A model generated the notes under the pieces. It saw only the letters and a list, made by a program, of their open reading frames with translations, made no database searches and was not told the origin of the DNA. The position numbers were made by a program, and so were the translations under genes. Of a DNA stretch of 64,000 nucleotides, positions 25,398 through 33,993 are shown piece after piece. The first letter of the stretch is position 1; each line of letters opens with the position of its first letter. The DNA comes from Candidatus Aalborgicola lynettensis (GTDB lineage Bacteria > Pseudomonadota > Gammaproteobacteria > Burkholderiales > Burkholderiaceae_C): contig JADJZE010000021.1 of the NCBI GenBank assembly GCA_016719405.1, positions 186,001 to 250,000 on the forward strand. Reading direction: 5' to 3'.

Positions 25398-26273
25398 TTA
25401 CCACTTGACTGCAGCAGCGGGGCGCAGTTGGTTGGCAGGCATGTCGCCCACAGTGCCGCTGACGCGGTCACGCATGTTGAGCCAGAAGCCGGCGCCAGCC
25501 GTTGGTGCATCCACACCGGCTACCGTTGGGTAGGTCACGTCCTGGCTTTGCACACCAATAAAGAAATCGCGGGTGGCGCCATCGGCATTACCCAGCTTGA
25601 ACTCGCCCACAGTGGACAGCAACACGGGGTTGATGGTGCCAGCAGCCGTGCCATCGGAACGCTTGGTGCCGGTGCCGGAGTCGAAGGCCATGACGGTCGG
25701 TGTGCTCGTGGTCGTGGTCGTGGTAACGCCCGTATCAGGATCCGTAGTAGTCGTGGTAGTCACAACTGGGACACCGGCAATGTCAGCCTTGACCGAGCCG
25801 CTCAGGGAGCGGATCTGGGTGCCGAGGTAACCATCGATGCCCTGGAAGCCCATGCGCATGCCAATCACTTCACGGGTGGCAGAGTCCGAACCGTTTTTGT
25901 ACACAAATTCGAAATAGGGGTTGGTGATGCGCACAACGCGGTCTTTGACGGCGTCGCCTCCCACTGGCACCACATCCGGGTTGCGACCGAATTGCAGGGC
26001 TTTGATGTCGATGTCGTAACCCGTGCCTTCGATGGCAGCGTTGTATTTGCCCAACTGCATTTCCTTGAAGTTGGCGCTCAACGCCACATCGGCATTGAGT
26101 GTGATGCGTGAGAAATCCTGGCCACCGGCGCTGGTGTTGGTCAGTTCCATCATGGCCTGTCCCCATACCTGACCCATTTCGGCATCATCCAGGGGCACTG
26201 CCTGTGCCATTGCGCTATTGGCGCACGCCAAAGTAGCAATCAGGCAAAAGAGGTGAGTAGTCCGAATCAGCAT
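25398..26273 (-). CDS. secreted protein with double-glycine-leader-like motif (first of three)
   Basis: This is a 291-residue exported protein, first gene of the operon. Signal peptide: LFCLIATLACANSAMAQA; leader-like motif LDDAEMGQVWGQ at 28-39. The mature part is beta-rich and contains a threonine-rich linker at about residues 177-202 (TTTTTTDPDTGVTTTTTTST) that splits it into two domains; the linker DNA is repetitive and could vary in length. No catalytic motif is visible. It ends in DMPANQLRPAAAVKW. There is no clear Shine-Dalgarno before the ATG at 26273. Composition and order resemble pilus-like Fil proteins named in Acinetobacter, from memory. Confidence 0.72.
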   Translation of the reverse strand: MLIRTTHLFCLIATLACANSAMAQAVPLDDAEMGQVWGQAMMELTNTSAGGQDFSRITLNADVALSANFKEMQLGKYNAAIEGTGYDIDIKALQFGRNPDVVPVGGDAVKDRVVRITNPYFEFVYKNGSDSATREVIGMRMGFQGIDGYLGTQIRSLSGSVKADIAGVPVVTTTTTTDPDTGVTTTTTTSTPTVMAFDSGTGTKRSDGTAAGTINPVLLSTVGEFKLGNADGATRDFFIGVQSQDVTYPTVAGVDAPTAGAGFWLNMRDRVSGTVGDMPANQLRPAAAVKW

Positions 26274-26681
26274 AGTTGTTTGCGAGTAAAGGGCAGTAAA
26301 AAAACGACAGCATCGAATAGGCAAAAAGCACCCCACCGACCGGGACTGTCTTTTTGCGGTTCCAGTGACGCCCGGCTTGCAGCGTCGTTAGCAATGATCT
26401 GTTTAGTTAGTTTTTGCCCCAAAACGCAGACTGCAATCTGTGTCGGGACGGGATGAAGTATCTTTGGCTTGGCGGTTTTTTACATTGATTGCGCAGGCCA
26501 ATCTATTGACCTGTCGCGCCACTGACAGCCTGCGGCGCGGCGCATGGCGCGCCTTTTCCGGGTGAAAAAACGGGGTTGTCCGGGGGTTTTTGTATCAAAA
26601 ATGCCGAATTTCGCGCAATTTGCGGAAAAAAGTCACAAAACCAGCAGGTACAGAGGGTGGCCTGCCAGGACAGTGGGACGG
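26274..26681. other. control region of the secreted-protein operon
   Basis: This 408-base gap lies between the AraC-type regulator gene and the operon, both leftward. It holds no protein-like frame. It contains the inverted repeat GCAAAAAG...CTTTTTGC (about 26320-26357) and a short palindrome CAGATTGCAGTCTG (read on the minus strand, about 26427-26440). Either could be an operator for the upstream AraC-type protein, but this is inference. No confident -35/-10 pair was found. Confidence 0.4.
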
Positions 26682-27875
26682 CTATGATGCGTCCGGTTTG
26701 GGCCGCCGCGGATCGGGCGATTGGCGGCGGTCTCCATCGGATTTGCGCCGTTGGTGCAAAACACGGTCGTCGGCGCCGCGTTCGCTGTGGTCTTTGCCAA
26801 GGCCCATGCCGCGGGCGATGCGCTGAATGGCGCTGCGGGCGGCCGATGGTGCGCTAACCGGCTTGGGTGCCAGGCTCAGGCCCGACTGGCGCAAGGCGTT
26901 GGGTGTACTGCCAAACCAGCGTTTGCACGCACGGTAAAAATTGCTGGGGTCGGAAAAACCCAGGGCGTAGGTGATTTCGGTCGGGTTGAAATCGCCTTGC
27001 TGCATGTAGGTTTCGGCCATTTCACGGCGCAGCGCATCGAGCACGGCCACAAAATTGGTGTTTTCGTCGGACAGGCGGCGGCACAGGGTGCGCTCACTCA
27101 TGCCCAGTTGGGCGGCAATGGCTTCGCGCCGCGGCTCGCCTTTGCCCAGGCATTTGACAATTTCGGTGCGCACCCGGCTGCTGGTAACACCAAACTGGCG
27201 TTTGGAGGCCTGCTCGGCAATGCGTTCGGACAGCTCAAAAATGGCGGGGTTGGCGGTGGGGATGCGCCGGCGCACGCTGGATGCGCACACTTCGACCATA
27301 CATTGCTGGGCACCAAACTCCACTTCGCAGCCAAACGCGTCCAGCCAGGGTTGCGGATTGGCGGGTTTTTGACCCGGGTAGTGCAACTTGAGCAGCTTGG
27401 CGCGCTGGCCGGTAACGATGCGGTAACCGGAAATCAGCATGGTGACAAAAAAATCAAAACATGCGGGGGGAACCGGGCGTTTGCCGGGCACCATGCCCAG
27501 AATGACCAGTGTGCGGTCGGGGAGCGTTTGGGCATGCATGGTGACCATGGGCCAGAACGTGGGTACATAACGCACCGCCACGCGCAAGGACTGCTCGGCG
27601 GTGGCGGCCGACAGCACCACATGGGACAGCACGCTCAGGGGTTTCAAGGGGTGGCGCGCCATTTTCAGACCCAGGGCCGGATCGCCCGAACGCACGATGG
27701 CCAACTCGAACGCCATGCCGACGCCATCGCTCAGGGCACCACCGGTGAGCTCTTCGGGGCTGGACGAGCTGATACCGGCATCCATCAACAAGGCATGACC
27801 GTCCAGACCAAGATGCTCAAACCCTTCGATAAGGGTCTTGCGCCATCCCAATTCCCCGAACGATGTTGAATCCAT
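26682..27875 (-). CDS. AraC-family transcriptional regulator (OruR/Arabinose_bd type)
   Basis: This is a 397-residue regulator with a large N-terminal ligand domain of the Arabinose_bd type (about 20-210; VLSHVVLSAATAEQSLRVAV, YRIVTGQRAKLLKLHYPG) and a C-terminal AraC helix-turn-helix pair (IAAQLGMSERTLCRRLSDE and ITYALGFSDPSNFYRACKRW). A charged tail of about 60 residues after the HTH is unusual (IARGMGLGKDHSERGADD). Such regulators often answer to fatty-acid-like or aromatic signals. It lies immediately upstream of the seven-gene operon on the same strand, so control of that operon is likely but not shown. Confidence 0.9.
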   Translation of the reverse strand: MDSTSFGELGWRKTLIEGFEHLGLDGHALLMDAGISSSSPEELTGGALSDGVGMAFELAIVRSGDPALGLKMARHPLKPLSVLSHVVLSAATAEQSLRVAVRYVPTFWPMVTMHAQTLPDRTLVILGMVPGKRPVPPACFDFFVTMLISGYRIVTGQRAKLLKLHYPGQKPANPQPWLDAFGCEVEFGAQQCMVEVCASSVRRRIPTANPAIFELSERIAEQASKRQFGVTSSRVRTEIVKCLGKGEPRREAIAAQLGMSERTLCRRLSDENTNFVAVLDALRREMAETYMQQGDFNPTEITYALGFSDPSNFYRACKRWFGSTPNALRQSGLSLAPKPVSAPSAARSAIQRIARGMGLGKDHSERGADDRVLHQRRKSDGDRRQSPDPRRPKPDAS

Positions 27876-27963
27876 TGTTTAGCTCTCTCGCTGTCAAGTA
27901 CTGCCAAGTCAGCAATCCGTTACCACCATGTAACCGGCTTGCTGATCGAAGAGTGTGCGTAGT

Positions 27964-28374
27964 TTATATCGCAAGAACGGAGAATACCCCCAAAGGGTGG
28001 TGCGCCACAGCTACCGTGACCATGTATCCCAAACACGACACGGCGGCGAGAAAACACAGAAGACGCGCACCCTGCGAACGCGCCCGCTTGAGCGCAAAAG
28101 TGCCCAGCACAATATAAAGCAGCAGCAAGACAATCTTGGTGGCGAGCCACCCCACCGCAAAGGGGTTGAGTTGCAGGATGTACAGCAGCGTTAGCGCAGC
28201 ACCCAGCAAGGCGCTGTCAATCAGCACACTGGTGCGCCGCACCACCGGCGTCATCGGCCACGCGGCGCCACGCAACACGCTGATGCCGCGCAGCACAAAC
28301 AAGGTTCCACTGGCACACACCAAGGTGATATGCAGCCACCGAACCACCGGATACGCGTCGATCAAAGTCATCAT
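27964..28374 (-). CDS. SirB2-like membrane protein
   Basis: This is a 136-residue inner-membrane protein with four hydrophobic segments (WLHITLVCASGTLFVLRG, SALLGAALTLLYILQL, KIVLLLLYIVLGTFAL, AAVSCLGYMVTVAV) and the RWLHI and LATKI positions of the SirB family. The function is unknown. Its ATG overlaps the stop of the P-type ATPase gene (ATGA), so the two are translationally coupled. The frame continues upstream inside the ATPase gene, but the coupled start fits best. Confidence 0.82.
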   Translation of the reverse strand: MMTLIDAYPVVRWLHITLVCASGTLFVLRGISVLRGAAWPMTPVVRRTSVLIDSALLGAALTLLYILQLNPFAVGWLATKIVLLLLYIVLGTFALKRARSQGARLLCFLAAVSCLGYMVTVAVAHHPLGVFSVLAI

Positions 28375-31028
28375 TGCATTCCACGTTCGCGCCGTCGGCG
28401 CTCCAGCCCATACATCATCCACTTCACCGCCTCAAACCATGCCACGGCCAGCACGGCCATGGCCACGCCCCCCAGCAGCAGTTCAGCGGGTGGCAGGGCA
28501 AACGCAAACAGCCCCCGCACGGCGGGGATGCCCAACACCGCTGCCAGCAACAGCACAGTTAACACACCAACCCAGGCAAAGGCGCGGTTGACACGGCTGT
28601 GCGCAAGCCAGGGGGTGTGGCCCCAGGCCCGGTTGACGTGAATCAGCCCCACATTGGACAACACCAGCACCATGAACACCATGGCGCGCGCCATGTCGTC
28701 GGAAGCCGTCCAGCCCCGCGTGGCGGTGTACACCCCGAGCAAGATGCCCAGCAAACCCAGCCCCTGCCACAGCCCGCGCGTGAGCACTGCGGCGTCAAAC
28801 AGCCGCGCACCGGAATCGCGCGGCGGCACCTGCATGGCGTTCTTCTCCAGCGGTTCGGCCTCGAACACCACCGAGCAGGTGGGGTCGATGATGAGCTGCA
28901 GAAACAGCACGTGCACCGGCATGAGCAACAAGGGCCAGCCCATCAGCACCGGCACAATGGACAAACCCACAATGGGTACGTGCACCGCCACCACAAACAC
29001 AATCGCTTTGCGCAGGTTGGCAAACACCCGGCGGCCATAGGCCACCGCAGTGACCAGGGACGCAAAATCGTCGTTCAGCAGCACCAGCGCGGCCGCTTCG
29101 CGCGCCACATCGGTACCGCGCGCGCCCATGGCCACGCCAATGTGGGCGGCTTTGAGGGCCGGTGCGTCGTTGACACCATCGCCGGTCATGGCGACCACAT
29201 CGCCGCACGCCCGCAAGGCCTGCACCAGGCGCAATTTCTGCTCGGGTTGCACACGGCAAAAAATGGCGGTAGCGGCCAGCCGTGCGTGCAATGCGGCGTC
29301 GTCCAGCGCCGCCAGCTCGGTGCCGGTCATGATGCCGCTGGCGCTGCCGAAACCCGCCTGGCGCGCAATGGACAGGGCGGTGGAGGGGTGGTCGCCGGTC
29401 ATCATGACCACCCGGATACCGGCGCCGTGGCAAGCGGCAATGGCGGCGGGCACATCCGGGCGCAGCGGGTCTTCCAATGCGATCAGGCCCAAAAATTCAA
29501 AGTCAAAATCGTGCTGGTTTCCAGGTAGCTCGGCGGCATCAAACGTGGCCTGCGCCACGCCCAGCACCCGCAAGCCGGCACTGGCCAAACGCGCCACTTC
29601 AATGGCGATGGCAGCAGCCTGCTCGGAGGGCAGGTGGCACAAATCAACAATCGCCTCCGGTGCACCTTTGGCGGCGATCATGCGTTCGCGCAGATCGGGC
29701 GACTGCCAGACGCGGGACATGGCCAACATGTCGCGCGACAGGGGGTAGTCGTCCACCAGCGTCCAATCGGCGTGCAAATGTTCGGTATCGGCCAGCAACC
29801 ACTGGCCAGCCTGGGCGATTGCCGTCTCCATGGGGTCAAAGGCCTGGCGGTGGCTGGCCAATACGGCATATTCCAGCACCCCGTGCAGGTCTTCCTGCAG
29901 TGGCTCGTCCACCTGGGCCACGGTGTCGAATTGCGCCGTGGCACACCACAGGCGCCGCACCGCCATGCGGTTGACGGTGAGGGTGCCGGTTTTGTCCACA
30001 CACAGCACGGTGGTGGCACCCAGCAACTCCACCGCCGGAATACTGCGCGTGAGCACGTTTTCGCGCGCCAGGCGCCAGGCACCCAAGCCCATAAAAATGC
30101 TCAACACCACCGGCAACTCTTCGGGCAGAACCGCCATCGCCAACGTCAACCCCGCCAGCAGGCCATGCAGCGCATCACCCGTGGTGTACCAGTAGGCCAG
30201 TGCCAGCCCTGCTGCCAGTGCCAGCCCCACGGTGGCCACCTGGCGCACCACGCGCCGGGTTTCCTGCTGCACTGGCGTACTTTCGCCGCCCAGCGCAGAG
30301 AGTGATGCACCAATGCGCCCCAAGGTGCTGCGCCCACCGGTGGCCAGCACGCGGGCGCGCGCCGTGCCCTGTGTGACCAGCGTGCCAGCAAACACCCGGC
30401 TGGTGTTGGCGGCCGCGTCGGAGCCCTGCGCTCCTGCTCCTGCTCCTGCTTTTGTTTCTGCTTTTGTTTGTGTTTCTGGCGCGGCGGGCCACTTGTCGAC
30501 GGGCACCGATTCGCCGGTGAGCAGTGATTCATCCACCCGCAGGCTGGACGCTTCCAGAAGTTCCAGGTCGGCGGGCACGCGGTCGCCTTCGGCCAGCAGC
30601 ACCACATCCCCACACACCAGTTCGCGCCCGGCAATGCGCTGCACCGTGCCGTCGCGCAGCACCAGCGCGCGCGGGCTGGACAGGTTGCGCAACGCCTGTA
30701 ACGAACGCTCGGTGCGCCGTTGCTGAAAAAACGTAATGCCCATGACCACCAGCACAAAGCCCATCAGCATCATGGCCTCGTGCCGGTCGCCCAACAGCAG
30801 GTAAATGGCACCACAGGCTACCAGCAACAGGAACATGGGCTCGGTCACCACCTCGCGCAGCAGGCGCCACATACTGCGCTGGCGGGACACCTCCAGTTCG
30901 TTGGGGCCGTCCTGCGCCAGGCGCTGGCGGGCTTGCGCGGTACTCAGGCCCGCATGGACTTGGGCCATTGCGTCCGTCGTTGCGCTCGCATCTGCAACAT
31001 TTAGCAAGGGCTTGGACGTTTCAGGCAT
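28371..31028 (-). CDS. cation-transporting P-type ATPase (P2-like)
   Basis: This is an 885-residue inner-membrane pump. Features in order: cation ATPase N-terminal domain (HAGLSTAQARQRLAQDGPNEL), actuator motif TGES in LLTGESVPVDKW, transmembrane helix 4 with VLPEELPVVLS, phosphorylation site DKTGTLTVNR (Asp about 342), MTGDHPSTA and MTGDGVNDAPALK, and C-terminal helices. The PEELP sequence is typical of a P2/P3-like subgroup of unproved specificity (Ca2+, Mg2+ or H+). Between TGES and the next conserved block there is a low-complexity insert (TQTKAETKAGAGAGAQG) encoded by a simple-sequence tract at 30425-30480. The SirB2-like gene is coupled behind it, and a CDF transporter gene lies 12 bases upstream. 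Confidence 0.93.
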   Translation of the reverse strand: MPETSKPLLNVADASATTDAMAQVHAGLSTAQARQRLAQDGPNELEVSRQRSMWRLLREVVTEPMFLLLVACGAIYLLLGDRHEAMMLMGFVLVVMGITFFQQRRTERSLQALRNLSSPRALVLRDGTVQRIAGRELVCGDVVLLAEGDRVPADLELLEASSLRVDESLLTGESVPVDKWPAAPETQTKAETKAGAGAGAQGSDAAANTSRVFAGTLVTQGTARARVLATGGRSTLGRIGASLSALGGESTPVQQETRRVVRQVATVGLALAAGLALAYWYTTGDALHGLLAGLTLAMAVLPEELPVVLSIFMGLGAWRLARENVLTRSIPAVELLGATTVLCVDKTGTLTVNRMAVRRLWCATAQFDTVAQVDEPLQEDLHGVLEYAVLASHRQAFDPMETAIAQAGQWLLADTEHLHADWTLVDDYPLSRDMLAMSRVWQSPDLRERMIAAKGAPEAIVDLCHLPSEQAAAIAIEVARLASAGLRVLGVAQATFDAAELPGNQHDFDFEFLGLIALEDPLRPDVPAAIAACHGAGIRVVMMTGDHPSTALSIARQAGFGSASGIMTGTELAALDDAALHARLAATAIFCRVQPEQKLRLVQALRACGDVVAMTGDGVNDAPALKAAHIGVAMGARGTDVAREAAALVLLNDDFASLVTAVAYGRRVFANLRKAIVFVVAVHVPIVGLSIVPVLMGWPLLLMPVHVLFLQLIIDPTCSVVFEAEPLEKNAMQVPPRDSGARLFDAAVLTRGLWQGLGLLGILLGVYTATRGWTASDDMARAMVFMVLVLSNVGLIHVNRAWGHTPWLAHSRVNRAFAWVGVLTVLLLAAVLGIPAVRGLFAFALPPAELLLGGVAMAVLAVAWFEAVKWMMYGLERRRRERGMQ

Positions 31029-31040
31029 GGCACATCGCCG

Positions 31041-32030
31041 TCAGGGTTGGGCAAGGGGGGTGCTGGCCGCACCGGCTGTGGGGACCAAAGGCACCGGGGC
31101 GTGGTCCCGATCGGGGCGGTGCCAAGGGTCCACATGGGTCATCAGGTTCAACACCCGGTGGCGTTGCAACACCCGGTCACGCGCCAGCACCGCGATGTCG
31201 TGGCCCTCTTCGACCGTGAGCGAAGCGTCCACCTCAATGTGGGCATCGGCCACCACCATGTCACCCATCTTGCGGGTGCGCACATCGTGCACACCGCTCA
31301 CGCCCGGTGTTTGGGCCAGCGTGTCGCGAATGGCCTGCACCTCTTGCGCGTCCACGGCGTGGTCCATCAAATCGTGCAGGGCACTCCAGCCAAATCCCCA
31401 GCCCATTTTGGCCACCATCAGGCCCACAATCAGCGCCGCAATCGGGTCCAGAATGGGGTAACCCGCCAGGTTGCCCACAATGCCCAGCCCCACCACCAGC
31501 GACGAGGCGGCGTCCGAGCGGGCATGCCAGGCATTGGCCACCAGCATGCCGGACTTGACCCGTTTGGCCACCGCCAGCATGTAGCGAAACAGCAGCTCTT
31601 TGGACAGCAGCGCCACACCGGCCACCCACAGCGCGACGATGTGCACCTGTTGCACCGTTTCGGGCGACTCCAGCTTGCGCACCGCCGACCACAACATACC
31701 CACCCCCACCGCCAGCAGCAGCACGCCCAGCACCAGCGAAGCGGCGGTCTCAAACCGCTGGTGGCCATACGGATGATCCGCATCGGCGTCCTTTTTGCTG
31801 TGGTGGCTGGCGAACAGCACCACAAAGTCGGCCACGAGGTCCGACAGGGAATGGATACCGTCTGCAATCAGGCCCTGTGACTTGGCAAAAATGCCCACCA
31901 CAATTTGCAGCGTGGTCAGCACGACGTTGACCGCCACACTGACCCAGGTGCTGCGCGATGCGGCGCGCGCACGCTCGGCCGGGGTGTGCTGGGTGTCTTC
32001 GGGGTCGTCGGTCAATTCAGGGAAGTTCAT
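31041..32030 (-). CDS. cation diffusion facilitator (CDF) transporter
   Basis: This is a 329-residue metal:proton antiporter. Six membrane helices carry the metal sites HSLSD (GIHSLSDLVADFVV) and HARSD (NAWHARSDAASS), the DHPYGHQRFE loop is typical, and a C-terminal cytoplasmic ferredoxin-like domain follows (GVHDVRTRKMGDMVVADAHIEV). It exports Zn2+, Fe2+ or another divalent metal. The pump gene follows 12 bases downstream on the same strand, so both may be a cation homeostasis operon. Confidence 0.93.
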   Translation of the reverse strand: MNFPELTDDPEDTQHTPAERARAASRSTWVSVAVNVVLTTLQIVVGIFAKSQGLIADGIHSLSDLVADFVVLFASHHSKKDADADHPYGHQRFETAASLVLGVLLLAVGVGMLWSAVRKLESPETVQQVHIVALWVAGVALLSKELLFRYMLAVAKRVKSGMLVANAWHARSDAASSLVVGLGIVGNLAGYPILDPIAALIVGLMVAKMGWGFGWSALHDLMDHAVDAQEVQAIRDTLAQTPGVSGVHDVRTRKMGDMVVADAHIEVDASLTVEEGHDIAVLARDRVLQRHRVLNLMTHVDPWHRPDRDHAPVPLVPTAGAASTPLAQP

Positions 32031-32208
32031 GGCAATTGGGGTGCGGCGATGGCGCTATCGTAGCGGGCGCGGCTTAAGGCGGTGTGAACCCCGCGCGCGG
32101 GCTATCGGCTGAGTCCGAAGCGGTGCCATGGCGCAGCGCAGTTGCGTGCCTGGGCTCTTAAGAATGCCCTAAGACACCCACGGCATGCTTGGGGCAAAGG
32201 AGCTCAGC

Positions 32209-32643
32209 ATGACACGATTCATTTCCCGCGCATGGTCTTTATCGGCTCTGCCGTCCGTTGCCGCGTTGACAGCGATGACCGCGTTGGCGGCCTTCTCGCC
32301 ACGGGCCTATGCCGCAAGCCCTGCGGAACAGCTCGCGGGCCACACCGCCCAGGCGGGCACACCCGCAGTGCCCGCCCGCGGCCAGTCGTTTTTTACCACC
32401 ACCCACGGGCGCGAATGGAGCTGTGCGTCCTGCCACGGCACGGTGCCCACCCAAACGGGCAAACACGCATCCACCGGCAAACCCATTGGCGCCATGGCAC
32501 CGGCCTTCAACCCGGAGCGCTTTACCGATGCGGCCAAAACCGAAAAATGGTTCCGCCGCAACTGCAACGACGTGCTGGGGCGCACCTGCACGGCCACTGA
32601 AAAAGCCGATGTATTGGCTTGGTTGATGACCCTCAAACCCTGA
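32209..32643 (+). CDS. DUF1924 monohaem cytochrome c (SHP-like)
   Basis: This is a 144-residue periplasmic cytochrome c. A signal peptide (about 1-35, ending in PRAYA) is followed by one CxxCH haem site (SCASCHG) and a sequence typical of DUF1924 (PIGAMAPAFNPERFTDAAKTEKWFRRNC, cited in part), with a second cysteine pair (NCNDVLGRTC). SHP proteins are high-spin cytochromes that bind oxygen or nitric oxide. The start follows AAAGGAG. It is the first gene of a three-gene haem-protein operon. Confidence 0.88.
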   Translation: MTRFISRAWSLSALPSVAALTAMTALAAFSPRAYAASPAEQLAGHTAQAGTPAVPARGQSFFTTTHGREWSCASCHGTVPTQTGKHASTGKPIGAMAPAFNPERFTDAAKTEKWFRRNCNDVLGRTCTATEKADVLAWLMTLKP

Positions 32644-32666
32644 TGATGACCTGCAAGGATCCCCCT

Positions 32667-33209
32667 ATGCGACACCGCTCTACACCACACCGCTCGACAC
32701 CACACCGGCCTGCACAACGCTTGCCAACACGGCAGCTGTCCGCGTTTTCCATGCGCCACTGGGGTACTTTTGCCATTGTTTTGGCATTGGCCACACCCAT
32801 GGCCTGGGCCGACGGCAATGGCCGCATGGTGCCGCTGCTGCCCCAATACAAGCAGGAGTGCGCCGCCTGCCACACAGCCTACCCGCCAACCCTGATGCCT
32901 GCGGCATCGTGGAAGCGGATCATGGGTTCGCTGGACCGGCACTTTGGCACCGATGCTTCGCTGGACGCGGCCACTGTGCAAACCCTGTCGACCTGGATCA
33001 ATACCAACGCCGGTACTTACAAGCGTGTACGCGAGGAGCCACCACAAGACCGCATTACCCGCACTGCCTGGTTTGCGCGCAAACACGACGAAGTGGCACC
33101 ATCCACCTGGAAGCTGCCCGCCGTGAAAAGCCCAGCCAACTGCGGCGCCTGCCACACCACCGCCGACCAAGGAGATTTCAATGAACACCAAATTCGCATC
33201 CCCCGCTAA
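32667..33209 (+). CDS. diheme cytochrome c (DHC family)
   Basis: This is a 180-residue periplasmic protein with two CxxCH sites (ECAACHTAYPP and NCGACHTTADQ). The N-terminus has a short repeat (HRSTPHRSTPHRP) before the hydrophobic signal core (WGTFAIVLALATPMAWA); translation may really begin at the second Met (SMRHWGTF). DHC-type proteins transfer electrons between cytochrome b561-type membrane partners and SHP-type cytochromes. The ATG used follows AAGGA. It overlaps the cytochrome b561 gene by 29 bases at its 3' end. Confidence 0.85.
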   Translation: MRHRSTPHRSTPHRPAQRLPTRQLSAFSMRHWGTFAIVLALATPMAWADGNGRMVPLLPQYKQECAACHTAYPPTLMPAASWKRIMGSLDRHFGTDASLDAATVQTLSTWINTNAGTYKRVREEPPQDRITRTAWFARKHDEVAPSTWKLPAVKSPANCGACHTTADQGDFNEHQIRIPR

Positions 33210-33945
33210 CCCACTTGCGTCGGCAACGGAATCTGCAACCGATTCCCGCACCCAAGACCCCGCGCAAACGGTGCGGGTGTGGGACGCGCCGGTGCGGGTG
33301 TTCCACTGGCTGATGGTGCTGTGTTTTGCCGGTGCCTACTTCACCGCCGAGAGTGAAGTCTGGCGCCTGGTGCACGTCACACTGGGCTACACCATGGCCG
33401 GTTTGGTGGCATTCAGGCTGGTGTGGGGCCTGACCGGGACCCGCTATGCCCGGTTTACGTCTTTTGTACGTGGCCCCCGGGCCGTACTGGCCTATGTGCG
33501 CTCCATGTTGCGCGGCCAGCCCGAGCACCATACCGGCCACAACCCGGCCGGTGCCGTGGCCATCGTGGCCATGCTGCTGCTCACTGCGGGCATTGCCGCC
33601 AGTGGCTGGGTGGTTTACAACGACCTGGCCGGTGAATGGGTGGCCGAGGTACACGAGGTACTGTCGCACGGCATGCTGCTGGTGGTTGGCATCCACGTGG
33701 CCGGGGTGGTGGTGGCCAGCGCCTTGCATGGCGAGAACCTGGCGCGCTCCATGGTGACCGGGCGCAAACGGGGCGCCCCTGCAGACGCTATTCGCAGCAC
33801 CTGGCGCGTGGTGGCCGTGTTGCTGCTGGTGGCGGTACTCGGATTTTGGGCGCTGCAATGGAACAGTGCGCCAGCCCGTGCCGGTGCACAAAGCGGTGCC
33901 ACAGCGGCGGATACAACCAACAAAATCGACCGCGACGACGACTGA
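33181..33945 (+). CDS. cytochrome b561-type membrane protein
   Basis: This is a 254-residue inner-membrane b-type cytochrome with four main hydrophobic helices and histidines at expected places (RVFHWLMVLCFAGAYF, VHVTLGYTMAGLVAFRLVWG, HNPAGAVAIVAMLLL, HGMLLVVGIHVAGVV). It starts within the 3' end of the diheme gene at an ATG with a strong AAGGAG, 29 bases before the diheme stop. It probably passes electrons from quinol to the diheme cytochrome and on to the SHP-like protein. A QseBC-like two-component pair lies just downstream. Confidence 0.9.
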   Translation: MNTKFASPANPLASATESATDSRTQDPAQTVRVWDAPVRVFHWLMVLCFAGAYFTAESEVWRLVHVTLGYTMAGLVAFRLVWGLTGTRYARFTSFVRGPRAVLAYVRSMLRGQPEHHTGHNPAGAVAIVAMLLLTAGIAASGWVVYNDLAGEWVAEVHEVLSHGMLLVVGIHVAGVVVASALHGENLARSMVTGRKRGAPADAIRSTWRVVAVLLLVAVLGFWALQWNSAPARAGAQSGATAADTTNKIDRDDD

Positions 33946-33993
33946 CCCACCCACCCCCTACCACCAAGCCCTTGCCGCGCGCACAATCCCACC

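Noticed and set aside
30425..30480. Possible CRISPR or short tandem array
   Set aside because: The repeats are 6-9 bases long, in-frame within the ATPase gene and have no spacers. No CRISPR array was found in the window.
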